Assembly: GCA_016283175.1 (NCBI GenBank)
Contig: JAEEMK010000076.1
Span: 1-32,064, forward strand
Reading direction: 5' to 3'
Length of the DNA: 32,064 nt
Source: Bacteroidales bacterium
GTDB lineage: Bacteria > Bacteroidota > Bacteroidia > Bacteroidales > P3
In this document: positions 1 through 8,198 of the stretch, in pieces
How the letters are laid out: each line of letters begins with the position of its first letter
How positions within the stretch are numbered: position 1 is the first letter of the stretch
Program-made: the position numbers and the translations under genes
Notes under the pieces: model-generated
The model's database searches: none
Told to the model about the DNA's origin: nothing
What the model saw: the letters and a program-made list of their open reading frames with translations, nothing else

Positions 1-30
1 CCTCTATTCTATCCATTGAACTACAGGAGC
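1..30 (-). tRNA. Partial tRNA gene (5' part only), possibly tRNA-Arg
   Basis: Read on the minus strand, the end of the window gives a tRNA 5' half: a seven-base acceptor strand GCTCCTG, then TA at positions 8-9, a D-stem GTTC, an A/G-rich D-loop containing GG, and the closing D-stem GAAT. The anticodon arm lies outside the window, so the isotype cannot be read. From memory the sequence resembles Bacteroides tRNA-Arg genes, which is only a suggestion. It sits downstream of infB in the same direction and may be co-transcribed or separately promoted. Confidence 0.8.
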
Positions 31-131
31 CTTGATTGTGGTTGCTTGATTGTGTGAATGTTTGATTGTTTGAGTATTTGATGCGACAGCCACTCATGCA
101 TTCATGCAATCAAGCATTCAAGCAATCATAA
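31..131. repeat. Octamer-periodic imperfect palindrome at the infB 3' end
   Basis: The left half (about 31-86) is a run of 8-bp units such as TGATTGTG, TGAATGTT, TGATTGTT and TGAGTATT. The right half (about 92-131) is a run of 8-bp units such as ATTCATGC, AATCAAGC and ATTCAAGC, roughly the reverse complement of the left units. Positions 47-68 and 107-128 pair as a 22-bp imperfect inverted repeat with a few mismatches. The infB stop codon (126-128) lies inside the right arm. The fold could end or protect the infB transcript, but there is no T-run for a standard terminator. Confidence 0.6.
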
Positions 132-3092
132 TTTCCTCTTGATTTCAATCACCTCGTAGGCTTCGACGATGTCGCCGACCTTGATGTCGTTGAAGTTCTC
201 GATGTTCAAGCCGCAATCCTGGCCGCTGACAACCTCTTTGACATCGTCCTTGAAGCGTTTGAGTGATGCCAGTTTGCCGGTGTAGACAACGATACCGTCG
301 CGGATGATGCGGATGTTGCTCTGGCGGTTGATCTTGCCGTCCAAGCACATACATCCTGCGATGGTTCCGACCTTGCTGATTTTGAAGGTCTCGCGAATCT
401 CAAGGTTGGCCACAATCTTCTCCTGCTTCTCAGGCGAAAGCATACCTTCAATAGCATCCTTGAGTTCGTTGATGGCATCGTAGATGATGCTGTAAAGGCG
501 AATGTCGATATGCTCTGTCTCGGCCATTTTGCGGGCTCCAACACTGGGGCGCACCTGGAAACCGATGATGATAGCGTCTGACGATTCGGCCAGCAGCACG
601 TCGTTCTCGGTAATCTGTCCAACGGCCTTGTGGATGACATTGACCTGAACCTCGTCGGTAGAGAGTTTCAGCAGCGAGTCGCTGAGTGCTTCGACAGATC
701 CGTCGACATCGGCCTTGACGATGATATTCAGTTCCTTGAAGTTGCCTAAAGCAATACGGCGTCCAATCTCGTCGAGAGTCATATGCTTCTGTGTGCGAAG
801 ACCCAGTTCGCGTTGCAGCTGAGTGCGGCGGTTGGCAATATCCTTGGCCTCTTTCTCATTTTCGGTGACGTTGAATGTGTCGCCTGCCTGGCAGGCACCT
901 GCAAGGCCAAGCAACAGCACAGGCTGTGAGGGACCGGCCGACATAACCTCCTGGTTGCGCTCGTTGTACATAGCACGAACGCGGCCACTGATGGCTCCTG
1001 CCACAACGGGGTCTCCCTTGCGGATGGTACCGTCCTCGACAAGGATTTTTGCCACATAGCCGCGGCCCTTGTCCAGCGAACTTTCGATGACGGTACCTTT
1101 TGCACGTTTGTTGGGATTGCCTTTCAACTCCATAATGTCAGCCTGCAGAATGACTTTTTCCAGCAGTTCATCGACATTGATGCCCTTTTTGGCGCTGATA
1201 TCCTGGCTTTGGTATTTACCGCCCCATTCCTCGACCAGCAAGTTCATATTGGCCAGCTCGGTCTTGATGCGGTCGGGGTCGGCACCGGGTTTGTCAATCT
1301 TGTTGATGGCAAAAACGATGGGAACACCTGCTGCCTGGGCGTGGTTGATAGCCTCGACGGTCTGCGGCATTATCTTGTCGTCTGCGGCTATAACGATGAT
1401 GGCGATGTCGGTCATCTTTGCACCACGGGCACGCATAGCCGTGAAAGCTTCGTGACCAGGGGTATCGAGGAAGGTGATTTTGCGGCCGTCGGCAGTGGTC
1501 ACCTCGTAGGCACCGATGTGCTGTGTGATACCACCGGCCTCGCCGGCAATGACGTTGGTTTTGCGGATATAGTCGAGCAACGATGTCTTACCGTGGTCGA
1601 CGTGACCCATAACGGTTACGATGGGGTTGCGCGGCACCAGGTCGTCGGGATTGTCCTCTTCCTCAATCTTGTGCAGTGTGTCGACAACTTCCGAGCTGGC
1701 GAAACTGATTTCGTAGCCGAATTCGTCGGCGATAAGGCGGATGGTCTCTGCGTCGAGGCGCTGGTTGATGCTGACAAAGATGCCCACCTGCATACAGGTG
1801 GCAATGATTTGCGTCACGGGGATGTTCATCATTGTTGCCAGCTCGTTGGCGGTGACAAACTCCGTCACCTGCAGCGTCTTCTGGCTCTCCATCTCGCGCA
1901 TCTGCTCTTCCTCTATTTGCTGATGCACCTTCTGGCGTTTCTCGCGGTTGTGTTTCGATGTTTTCGACTTGCCCATTGGGCTCAAACGGGCCAGGGTCTC
2001 CTTTATCTGCTTCTCGATTTCAGCATCGTCAACTTCGGGTTTCTTCTTCTCGACGGCTTTCTTTTTGTTCTTTTCGCTCTTCTTGTCCTTGTTCTTCGAG
2101 GCGTTTTTCGAGTCTTTGCCCTGGTCGATATTGCCAATCTGCGGGTTGTTCTCGTCGACCTTCACGCCGTCTTTCTTTATGCGTTTACGTTTCTTTTTCT
2201 TCTCCTCTTCGCGTTTTGGCTTGGGTTTGTCGAATTGCGATAGATCAATTTTAGAAACGACCTTTGGCCCTTCAAGCTTTTGATACTGAGTCTCGATGAA
2301 CTCGATTTCCTTCTCAGGAACCTTTTCCACAGGCTTTTCGGTCTCCGTTGCTACGGGTTGCACCGGAGCCTGTTCGACTTTCGGTTTCTCGGTCTCGGCC
2401 GCTTTCTTCTTCTCTTTCTTCTCGCTCTTTGCAGTTTCGGCACCCTCTTTGGCTTTCTTTTTCTCCTTGGCCTTGCGTTCCTCTTTCTCTATTTTGGTCT
2501 GTTTTGCAGGAGGACGCATACGGGTGTTTATTGCCGAAAGGTCGATTTTGTCCACTATGCGCACTTCGGCGTCGAAAGCGTTCTTGCCCTCTTTGACACC
2601 AGCCACAGAGCTGCGCAACACTTTGGTCTCGAATTTGGGCTGCTCGGGCTCTTCCTGCTGACTTGCATCTTCTTTCGCTTCGTTGTCGCTGGCGGTCGTT
2701 TCATTGATGTCGACGTTTGCAGTTTCGTCGTCAGCCTCTTCGGTTGCGGCTTTCTCCTTTTTCGGTGCCTCTTGGGCTTTGGGAGTGTTGAAGTTCTTTA
2801 TGATTACTTCGTCGCTATAATCGTGTGCCTCGTCACCGCTGCCCGTGTTGGTGGCTTCGATGACTACGCTGCTGCCGGTGCTGATTTCTATGCGGTCAGC
2901 ATTCTCCTTCACCTGGCGTTCCGCCTGGAACGCGGTTTCCAACAAAGCATACTGCTCAGGTGTGATTCTGGCGTTGGGATTCGCATCGACCTTGTGGCCT
3001 TTCTTGGCAAGGTATTCCACGAGGGTGGGAATGCCGACGTTCAGTTCTTTGGCGGCTTTGTTGAGTCTTATGTTTTTCGGTTCTTCTGACAT
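126..3092 (-). CDS. infB: Translation initiation factor IF-2
   Basis: IF-2 is the GTPase that brings initiator fMet-tRNA to the 30S subunit and promotes subunit joining in the cytoplasm. The 988-residue product starts with an IF2_N-like helical domain (about 5-55), followed by a very long Lys/Glu-rich linker (about 70-400). A second IF2_N-like segment (about 410-465) precedes the GTPase domain, which begins near residue 490 with G1 motif [10 protein letters not shown]3 DTPGHEAF and G4 NKID. The C-terminal half has the usual beta-barrel and fMet-tRNA-binding regions. The length is normal for Bacteroidetes IF-2. It is the last protein gene of rimP-nusA-infB, 91 bp after nusA. Unlike every other gene here, its ATG is preceded by a strong AGGAGG sequence at ideal spacing, which supports the start and suggests special translational control. 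Confidence 0.98.
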   Translation of the reverse strand: MSEEPKNIRLNKAAKELNVGIPTLVEYLAKKGHKVDANPNARITPEQYALLETAFQAERQVKENADRIEISTGSSVVIEATNTGSGDEAHDYSDEVIIKNFNTPKAQEAPKKEKAATEEADDETANVDINETTASDNEAKEDASQQEEPEQPKFETKVLRSSVAGVKEGKNAFDAEVRIVDKIDLSAINTRMRPPAKQTKIEKEERKAKEKKKAKEGAETAKSEKKEKKKAAETEKPKVEQAPVQPVATETEKPVEKVPEKEIEFIETQYQKLEGPKVVSKIDLSQFDKPKPKREEEKKKKRKRIKKDGVKVDENNPQIGNIDQGKDSKNASKNKDKKSEKNKKKAVEKKKPEVDDAEIEKQIKETLARLSPMGKSKTSKHNREKRQKVHQQIEEEQMREMESQKTLQVTEFVTANELATMMNIPVTQIIATCMQVGIFVSINQRLDAETIRLIADEFGYEISFASSEVVDTLHKIEEEDNPDDLVPRNPIVTVMGHVDHGKTSLLDYIRKTNVIAGEAGGITQHIGAYEVTTADGRKITFLDTPGHEAFTAMRARGAKMTDIAIIVIAADDKIMPQTVEAINHAQAAGVPIVFAINKIDKPGADPDRIKTELANMNLLVEEWGGKYQSQDISAKKGINVDELLEKVILQADIMELKGNPNKRAKGTVIESSLDKGRGYVAKILVEDGTIRKGDPVVAGAISGRVRAMYNERNQEVMSAGPSQPVLLLGLAGACQAGDTFNVTENEKEAKDIANRRTQLQRELGLRTQKHMTLDEIGRRIALGNFKELNIIVKADVDGSVEALSDSLLKLSTDEVQVNVIHKAVGQITENDVLLAESSDAIIIGFQVRPSVGARKMAETEHIDIRLYSIIYDAINELKDAIEGMLSPEKQEKIVANLEIRETFKISKVGTIAGCMCLDGKINRQSNIRIIRDGIVVYTGKLASLKRFKDDVKEVVSGQDCGLNIENFNDIKVGDIVEAYEVIEIKRKL

Positions 3093-3096
3093 TACA

Positions 3097-3105
3097 CTCC
3101 TCCTT
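3097..3105 (-). promoter_or_regulatory. Strong Shine-Dalgarno sequence of infB
   Basis: The minus strand reads AAGGAGGAG, with the AGGAGG core ending 6 nt before the infB ATG. The upstream regions of the other complete protein genes in this window show A-rich or unremarkable sequence and no comparable purine box. Bacteroidetes generally do not rely on Shine-Dalgarno pairing, so this site is conspicuous. Confidence 0.8.
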
Positions 3106-3183
3106 CTTTTTAGTTGGACAAATCGTTGTTTTTTGTTTGGCGTTGTTTCTTGTTGCGTTGTCGTTAATCACGCGTGGGGGCGC

Positions 3184-4605
3184 CTACTCTTCTTCAAATT
3201 CAGCCTTCAGCACTTCGATGACGTGGTCGATGGTGGCCTCGTCAAGACCGGTGCGGCTTATAAGTTTATCTCTCGGTATGGCCAGTACGCTCTTGGCTGT
3301 CTCGCAGCCTATGTTCATCAGCGAACTGATGACGTGCTGATCCAATTCGTCGTTGAATTCTTTCAGGTCGACGTCGAACATAGCTTTGAGCACATCGATG
3401 ACGTGGTCGATGGTCTCCTCTTCGAGGTCGGTGCGGTTGATGAGTTCGTCTTTAGACAGTGCCAGTACACTCTTGGCGGTGTCGCAGCCTATCTTGATAA
3501 GCTCGTCGACAATCCAGTCGTCGATTTCGCCCTTGAGGCTCTTCAGGTCGATGTCGTCAAGGTCTTCGTCGGTGTTGCGGTAAATCTCTATTTCATAGCC
3601 ACACAGCTTGCTTGCAAGCTTGATGTTGTGGCCGCCTTTGCCGATGGCCATCGACACTTGGTCGGGTTCCATAAAGACTTCGGCGGTCTTGGTGTCCTCG
3701 TTGATGACAATCTTTGTGATTTCCGCCGGGCTCAGCGAACGGCGTATCATCAGTTCGGGACGGTTCGAATAGTTGATGACGTCGATGTTCTCATTCTTCA
3801 GCTCGCGGACAATGCCGTGAATACGGTTGCCTTTCATACCCACGCACGAACCCACGGGGTCGATGCGGTCGTCGTACGACTCGACAGCCACCTTGGCTCT
3901 CTCGCCGGGCACACGGACAATGTTGCGGATGGTGATGAGACCGTCGTAGATTTCTGGCACCTCGGCCTCCAGCAGACGCTCAAGGAAGATGGGCGACGTA
4001 CGCGACAGGATGATGACAGGATTGTTGTTTTTCAGTTCCACTTTCAGCACGATGGCGCGCACCGTGTCGCCTTTGCGGAAACGGTCCGAAGGTATCTGTT
4101 CGGCCTTGGGCAGAACCAGCTCTATCTTCTCCTCGTCGAGGACAAGGATTTCCTTGTTCCACGGCTGGTAGACTTCGCCGATGACGATTTCGCCCACTTT
4201 GTCTTTGTATTTCTGGAAGATAAGCGATTTCTCATAGTCTTGAATCTTGCCTACCAGGTTCTGGTGGATGGCAAGAATCTCGCGACGGCCGAACTCAGTC
4301 AGAGGCACAGGTTCCGACAGTTCTTCGCCCACCTCGAAGTCGGCCTCTATCTTGATGGCCTCGGAGTACTCTATTTCACGTTTGCTGTCGGTCAGCTTGC
4401 CGTCCTCGACAATGAGGCGGTTGCGGTAGATTTCCAAGTCACCTTTGTCGATGTTGACGATGATGTCGAAATTGTCCTCCGTGCCGTATTTTTTTGACAG
4501 GGCGGTGCGGAACACTTCCTCCAGAATGTGCATCAATGTCTCACGGTCAATGTTCTTGAAATCTTTAAATTCCGAAAAGGAATCGATAAGGTCTGACGTC
4601 TTCAT
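3184..4605 (-). CDS. nusA: Transcription termination/antitermination factor NusA
   Basis: NusA binds RNA polymerase and nascent RNA and modulates pausing, termination and antitermination. The 473-residue protein has the NusA N-terminal domain (about 1-130), an S1-like RNA-binding segment, and KH domains. The second KH carries a clear GxxG-type loop in 'MAIGKGGHNIKLA'. The C-terminus contains two related helical repeats about 60 residues apart (roughly 367-413 and 427-473), each with an IGC-TAKSVLA core and an ID-HVI-VLKA end. The gene lies 29 bp after rimP and 91 bp before infB, the conserved operon order. The start is supported by the conserved N-terminal sequence. Stop is TAG. No Shine-Dalgarno box precedes it. 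Confidence 0.98.
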   Translation of the reverse strand: MKTSDLIDSFSEFKDFKNIDRETLMHILEEVFRTALSKKYGTEDNFDIIVNIDKGDLEIYRNRLIVEDGKLTDSKREIEYSEAIKIEADFEVGEELSEPVPLTEFGRREILAIHQNLVGKIQDYEKSLIFQKYKDKVGEIVIGEVYQPWNKEILVLDEEKIELVLPKAEQIPSDRFRKGDTVRAIVLKVELKNNNPVIILSRTSPIFLERLLEAEVPEIYDGLITIRNIVRVPGERAKVAVESYDDRIDPVGSCVGMKGNRIHGIVRELKNENIDVINYSNRPELMIRRSLSPAEITKIVINEDTKTAEVFMEPDQVSMAIGKGGHNIKLASKLCGYEIEIYRNTDEDLDDIDLKSLKGEIDDWIVDELIKIGCDTAKSVLALSKDELINRTDLEEETIDHVIDVLKAMFDVDLKEFNDELDQHVISSLMNIGCETAKSVLAIPRDKLISRTGLDEATIDHVIEVLKAEFEEE

Positions 4606-4634
4606 TTCTAATTGGGTATTGAGAAAATATCGTG

Positions 4635-5075
4635 CTAAAAATTTATTACTATCTTTGCTGTCTTGATGTCGCTGTATTCAAACGACACCGGCTCGGCCGG
4701 AGCTTTCTTCTTGCCGGCGGGCTGCACGACGATGTGTGTCTCGTCGGCCTCGGTCAGGCGGCCTGTGACGTTCTCGCCGTCGAAGGTCGTCACCGACAAC
4801 TCGCGGCCTATATTCTTGCGGTACTGGCGTTTGAGCTTGAGGGGCGAGTCGAGGCCTGCCGAGGCTACATTGAGTTCGAAATCCTCCTCGTCGCGGTCCA
4901 GGCTGCCCTCTATGGCGCGGCTCAACTCTATGCAGTCGTCGATGGTGATGCCGTTGTCGCCGTCGATGGCCACGTTGATGCGGTTGTCGGTCGATATCTT
5001 CAAGTCGACCAGAAACTTGTCGCTGCCTGCCAAAGCAGTGTCTATGACGTTCAGTACGTGCAGTTTGTCAATCAT
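4635..5075 (-). CDS. rimP: Ribosome maturation factor RimP
   Basis: RimP is a cytoplasmic assembly factor needed for maturation of the 30S ribosomal subunit. The 146-residue product has the two-domain pattern of the family: an N-terminal alpha/beta domain containing 'DCIELSRAIEGSLD' and the 'ASAGLDSPLK' segment (equivalent to the SPGxDRPL motif), then a C-terminal Sm-like beta domain. I chose the ATG at 5073-5075, which gives a normal family length. A longer in-frame reading to 5291 runs through the promoter and leader and adds 72 unconvincing residues. It is the first gene of rimP-nusA-infB and has the promoter and a leader hairpin directly upstream. Confidence 0.95.
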   Translation of the reverse strand: MIDKLHVLNVIDTALAGSDKFLVDLKISTDNRINVAIDGDNGITIDDCIELSRAIEGSLDRDEEDFELNVASAGLDSPLKLKRQYRKNIGRELSVTTFDGENVTGRLTEADETHIVVQPAGKKKAPAEPVSFEYSDIKTAKIVINF

Positions 5076-5125
5076 AACTGTTGTGTTGGGTTCTTTTTGT
5101 TGTTGCGGGTAGTGTAATAAAAGAG

Positions 5126-5141
5126 GGGACTTGCGTCCCCA
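5126..5141 (-). promoter_or_regulatory. GNRA-capped hairpin in the rimP leader
   Basis: On the minus strand the stem GGGGAC / GTCCCC (6 perfect bp) closes a GCAA tetraloop, and TCTTTTATT follows. With transcription starting near 5153 this hairpin would be at the very 5' end of the rimP-nusA-infB mRNA. It could stabilise the 5' end, act as a weak attenuator (short stem plus broken T-run), or bind a protein. NusA autoregulation at the leader of this operon is known in Escherichia coli, but the link here is inference. Confidence 0.55.
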
Positions 5142-5159
5142 CTTCACTGTTTCCGGCTG

Positions 5160-5167
5160 CAAAAATA
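5160..5167 (-). promoter_or_regulatory. Candidate promoter -7 box for rimP-nusA-infB
   Basis: The minus strand reads TATTTTTG, matching the Bacteroidetes TAnnTTTG -7 element, about 85 nt before the rimP ATG. I do not see a good TTTG -33 box at the usual 19-nt spacing, so the assignment rests on the -7 box, the AT-rich surroundings and position. Confidence 0.5.
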
Positions 5168-5330
5168 CAAAGAATATTTTGATTTTGGCCTTTTTTTGAA
5201 AAAAACATTTATTATTATGGCGTATCGGGTTGATAGACAGCGGTGTGGTATTTAAGCAAAAACACTCTTCCACGCCCTCTCCCGCCTGCATTTCAGCCTC
5301 TTTCCATTCCCAACCTGCAAAAATCGGACA

Positions 5331-5365
5331 CCCTTTCCCTCACACCCTTCCACCCCCTGTTTCCC
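5331..5365 (-). other. Putative G-quadruplex motif
   Basis: The minus strand has five G-tracts of lengths 3, 5, 3, 3 and 3, separated by loops of 5, 5, 5 and 3 nt, which satisfies the usual G3+N1-7 rule. It lies in a roughly 100-bp stretch (about 5265-5370) whose plus strand is strongly C/T-rich, and ends 1 bp before the palindromic element. It is upstream of the rimP promoter. No coding signal explains the strand asymmetry. Confidence 0.6.
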
Positions 5366-5366
5366 T

Positions 5367-5503
5367 GCCACCAGCATAGGCATATGTACAGTATTTGTAC
5401 AGTATATGTACAGTATTTGTACGCTTCTAAAGCGTACAAATACTGTACATATACTGTACAAATACTGTACATATGCCGAAGAATGTATACCGAAAGCAGC
5501 ACT
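5367..5503. repeat. 137-bp palindromic element, copy 1
   Basis: The core at 5379-5477 is a perfect palindrome with 48-bp arms and a 3-nt loop (CTA, 5427-5429). Each arm contains three and a half tandem 11-bp units of the form TGTACAGTATW, so the units are spaced by about one helical turn and run head to head. The flanks GCCACCAGCATAG (left) and GAATGTATACCGAAA followed by AGCACT (right) are shared with the second copy at 15907-16043, giving two equal-length 137-bp elements differing at 6 positions. It sits in the divergent rimP/feoAB spacer, where a terminator would not be expected. No transposase or terminal inverted repeat is visible. Confidence 0.92.
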
Positions 5504-5623
5504 ATGTGCATTGAATGAAACAGATGAAACCGTGTAAAAAACAAACGGCTGTGATGTTCTGGTTGTCAAAAAGATGTGTCTCTTTTTTTGCCAAAAAGCG
5601 CCCCTGTTGCCTCCCGATTCGAA

Positions 5624-5645
5624 AAATCACTACTTTTAGTGATTT
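5624..5645. promoter_or_regulatory. Operator-like inverted repeat upstream of feoAB
   Basis: A perfect 9-bp inverted repeat, AAATCACTA and its complement, is separated by CTTT. It overlaps the -33 region of the candidate feoAB promoter, a typical repressor position. It does not match a canonical Fur box or FNR site that I can recall. Binding of an iron- or redox-responsive regulator is inference from position. Confidence 0.5.
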
Positions 5646-5673
5646 CACGGTTTGTCGACTATTGTTAATTTTG
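5643..5673 (+). promoter_or_regulatory. Candidate promoter of feoAB
   Basis: A -7 box TAATTTTG (5666-5673) matches TAnnTTTG. A TTTC (5643-5646) lies exactly 19 nt upstream in place of TTTG. The predicted start leaves a leader of only about 20 nt before the ATG at 5700. The same TTTC-N19-TAnnTTTG layout occurs at 14734-14764. Confidence 0.6.
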
Positions 5674-5699
5674 CAAAACGAAATAAACTATGTGAACTA

Positions 5700-8162
5700 A
5701 TGTTACTTTCTGAATTACAAACTGGTAAGCGGGGTGTTGTGGTCCGTGTGGCGGGTCACGGAGCCTTTCGCAAGCGCATTATAGAGATGGGTTTCATTAA
5801 AGGTGTCACGGTTGAGTCGATACTTAACGCCCCTTTGAAGGATCCTATCAAATACCGTATTATGAATTTTGAGGTGTCTTTGCGCCGCAGCGATGCCGAA
5901 AAGGTTGAGATTGTCGGCGAGGACGAGGCTGAACGCGAGATTGTTAACCACAGCGACTACGAGCCTATCGATGCTCCCGAGTGTGACGCTATGCACCATA
6001 TCGCCGCCGAGCGCGGCAAGACTATCAATGTGGCCCTTGTGGGCAATCCCAACTGCGGCAAGACCAGTATATTCAACATTGCCGCCCACGCCCACGAACG
6101 TGTGGGAAACTACAGCGGTGTGACTGTCGACGAAAAGGTGGGCACGTTCCAGTATGGCGGCTACACGTTCAATCTTATAGACCTTCCGGGCACTTACTCG
6201 CTCAGTGCCTATTCGCCTGAGGAACTTTATGTCCGCAAGCATATCATAGAAAAAAATCCCGACATCATCCTCAATGTCGTAGACGGCAGCAATCTGCAGC
6301 GCAACCTATACCTCACCACGCAGCTTATCGATATGGATATCACGATGGTGATGGCCCTGAATATGTACGACGAACTGCAGAAAAGCGGCGACAAACTTGA
6401 TATCGGCCAACTCAGCACTCTGCTGGGTATGCCCATCGTACCCACCACGGGACGCAGCGGCGACGGTATCAACAGGCTTTTCGACAAGATTATCGAGGTC
6501 TTCGAGGGTGCCGTAAGCGGTGAGCACAGGGCAGCGAACGGCGAGCCGTTGTATAGGCACATCCACGTCAACCACGGTCGCGAGCTGGAGCGTTGCATCA
6601 AGCAGTTGCGCACCGAACTCTACGAACACGGGTTCAGCGATTCGCTTTCAACGCGTTTCTTGGCCATCAAACTCCTTGAGAACGACCGTCAGCTGGAGCA
6701 ATATGTCGCCGAGCGGGATCCCGACGGCAGCGTGCTGAGGATGCGCGACCAGATTGCTGACAAATTCAAGAAAGAGATTGGCCGCCGACTTGTGGACAAG
6801 GACATAAGCAAAGGCCACCAAGTGACAGTGGAAGAGGAACCGCAGGACATTGAAAGTGCCATTACCGACGCCAAATACGCGTTTGTCCGCGGTGCCCTTG
6901 CAGAATGTTATGTGAAGAACGAAAAAAGCACCCTCCACGCCCATACCGACAAGATTGACGCCATAGTCACCCACCGCTGGCTTGGCTATCCGGTGTTTCT
7001 CATTTTTATGTTCATCACATTCTATTGCACATTTGCCCTCGGTGCCTACCCGATGGACTGGATAGACGCTCTCTTTGGATGGCTTGGTGGATTGGTGACC
7101 GACAATATGGCCGAGGGTCCGCTGCGTTCGCTGCTTGCCGACGGCATCATTGCCGGCGTGGGCAGTGTCATTGTGTTCCTGCCGAACATTCTGATACTGT
7201 ATCTTTTCATTTCCTTTATGGAAGACAGCGGATATATGGCACGTGCAGCGTTCATTATGGACAAGCTGATGCACAAGATGGGGCTGCACGGCAAGAGTTT
7301 CATCCCGATGATTATGGGTTTTGGCTGCAATGTGCCGGCCATTATGGCCACGCGCACCATCGAGGACCGCAAGTCGAGACTGTTGACGATGCTGGTCATC
7401 CCGATGATGAGCTGCTCGGCAAGAATTCCGGTGTATGTGATTCTTGTTTCGGCTTTTTTCAGCAAATACGCAGCCCTGGTGCTGACGGGCCTCTATCTGC
7501 TTGGAATGATTATGGCGGTTCTGATGGCCAAGTTGTTCAGCCGCTTTGTTGTGAAGGGCGACAGCCTGCCGTTCGTGATGGAACTGCCTCCATACCGTAT
7601 GCCTACTGCCAAGGCCGTTTTGCGCCACACCTGGGAGAAAGGCAAGGAGTACCTTAAAAAAATGGGTACCATCATTCTTGGTGCCAGCATTATTGTCTGG
7701 GCGTTGAGTTATTTCCCCACCAACGACGACCGCAAAGTGCAAGCCGAAAACTCGTATATGGCCAAGATTGGCAAGACCATTGAACCTGTGATGACACCTT
7801 GCGGCTTTGACTGGAAACAGAGTGTGTCGCTGCTCAGCGGTGTCTTTGCCAAAGAGGTGGTTGCCAGTACTATGACTGTGGTCTATGCAACCAGCAGCGA
7901 GGAAGCCGACGAGCTTGAGGATTTCGAGGACGAAGAGAACGGCAGCCGTATCTCGCAGCTGATACAGCAGAATATGTCACCGCTGTCGGCAGCATCGATG
8001 CTGTTGTTCATACTGCTCTATATGCCTTGCCTTTCGACAATAGTCGCCATCAAGAATGAGAGTGGCAAATGGCGCTGGGCTTTCTTTACGATGGCCTATA
8101 CTATAGGCCTCGCCTGGCTGGCTTCGACGCTGTTGTTCCAACTCGGCTCGCTGTTCGTATGA
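5700..8162 (+). CDS. feoB: Ferrous iron transporter FeoAB fusion
   Basis: This inner-membrane protein imports Fe2+. The product of about 820 residues starts with a FeoA-like SH3 domain (about 1-75, with 'RIIEMGFIKG' and 'YRIMNFEVSLRR'), then a linker. The FeoB GTPase domain follows, with G1 GNPNCGKTS near residue 114, G3 DLPGTYSL and G4 NMYD. The C-terminal part has multiple hydrophobic segments from about residue 420, including the Gate regions with conserved 'GFGCNVPAIMATRT' and 'MMSCSARIPVY'. I chose ATG 5700: an upstream TTG at 5652 would add 16 residues and overlap the promoter. It is followed 36 bp later by its small Cys-rich partner. FeoA-FeoB fusions are common in Bacteroidetes. Confidence 0.97.
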   Translation: MLLSELQTGKRGVVVRVAGHGAFRKRIIEMGFIKGVTVESILNAPLKDPIKYRIMNFEVSLRRSDAEKVEIVGEDEAEREIVNHSDYEPIDAPECDAMHHIAAERGKTINVALVGNPNCGKTSIFNIAAHAHERVGNYSGVTVDEKVGTFQYGGYTFNLIDLPGTYSLSAYSPEELYVRKHIIEKNPDIILNVVDGSNLQRNLYLTTQLIDMDITMVMALNMYDELQKSGDKLDIGQLSTLLGMPIVPTTGRSGDGINRLFDKIIEVFEGAVSGEHRAANGEPLYRHIHVNHGRELERCIKQLRTELYEHGFSDSLSTRFLAIKLLENDRQLEQYVAERDPDGSVLRMRDQIADKFKKEIGRRLVDKDISKGHQVTVEEEPQDIESAITDAKYAFVRGALAECYVKNEKSTLHAHTDKIDAIVTHRWLGYPVFLIFMFITFYCTFALGAYPMDWIDALFGWLGGLVTDNMAEGPLRSLLADGIIAGVGSVIVFLPNILILYLFISFMEDSGYMARAAFIMDKLMHKMGLHGKSFIPMIMGFGCNVPAIMATRTIEDRKSRLLTMLVIPMMSCSARIPVYVILVSAFFSKYAALVLTGLYLLGMIMAVLMAKLFSRFVVKGDSLPFVMELPPYRMPTAKAVLRHTWEKGKEYLKKMGTIILGASIIVWALSYFPTNDDRKVQAENSYMAKIGKTIEPVMTPCGFDWKQSVSLLSGVFAKEVVASTMTVVYATSSEEADELEDFEDEENGSRISQLIQQNMSPLSAASMLLFILLYMPCLSTIVAIKNESGKWRWAFFTMAYTIGLAWLASTLLFQLGSLFV

Positions 8163-8198
8163 TTAATTGGTCTGACTGATATTAAAAAAGCTTGTAAA

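Noticed and set aside
1209-3089. Long plus-strand open frames opposite infB
   Set aside because: They are antisense shadows caused by the Lys/Glu-rich linker codons of infB; IF-2 explains the region.
4651-4658. TATCTTTG promoter-like box on the plus strand near the rimP stop
   Set aside because: It points into the antisense of rimP with no gene downstream on that strand before the divergent spacer.
5076-5291. N-terminal extension of RimP by 72 residues
   Set aside because: It would run through the -7 box and leader hairpin and has no similarity to RimP; the ATG at 5073-5075 gives the normal length.
5379-5477. LexA/SOS box reading of the TACTGTACATATAC pattern
   Set aside because: No CTGT-N8-ACAG site is present; the resemblance comes from the repeated TGTACA units.
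5367-5503. CRISPR array interpretation of the tandem units
   Set aside because: The units are only 11 bp, have no unique spacers, and are inverted about a centre.
5243-5569. Overlapping open frames across palindrome copy 1 on both strands, rich in Tyr, Cys and Val
   Set aside because: They are by-products of an 11-bp repeat, which reads all three frames in turn. There is no start context, and the same peptides appear over copy 2 for the same reason.
5652-5699. TTG start 16 codons upstream for FeoAB
   Set aside because: It overlaps the predicted promoter; the ATG at 5700 starts exactly at the conserved FeoA domain.
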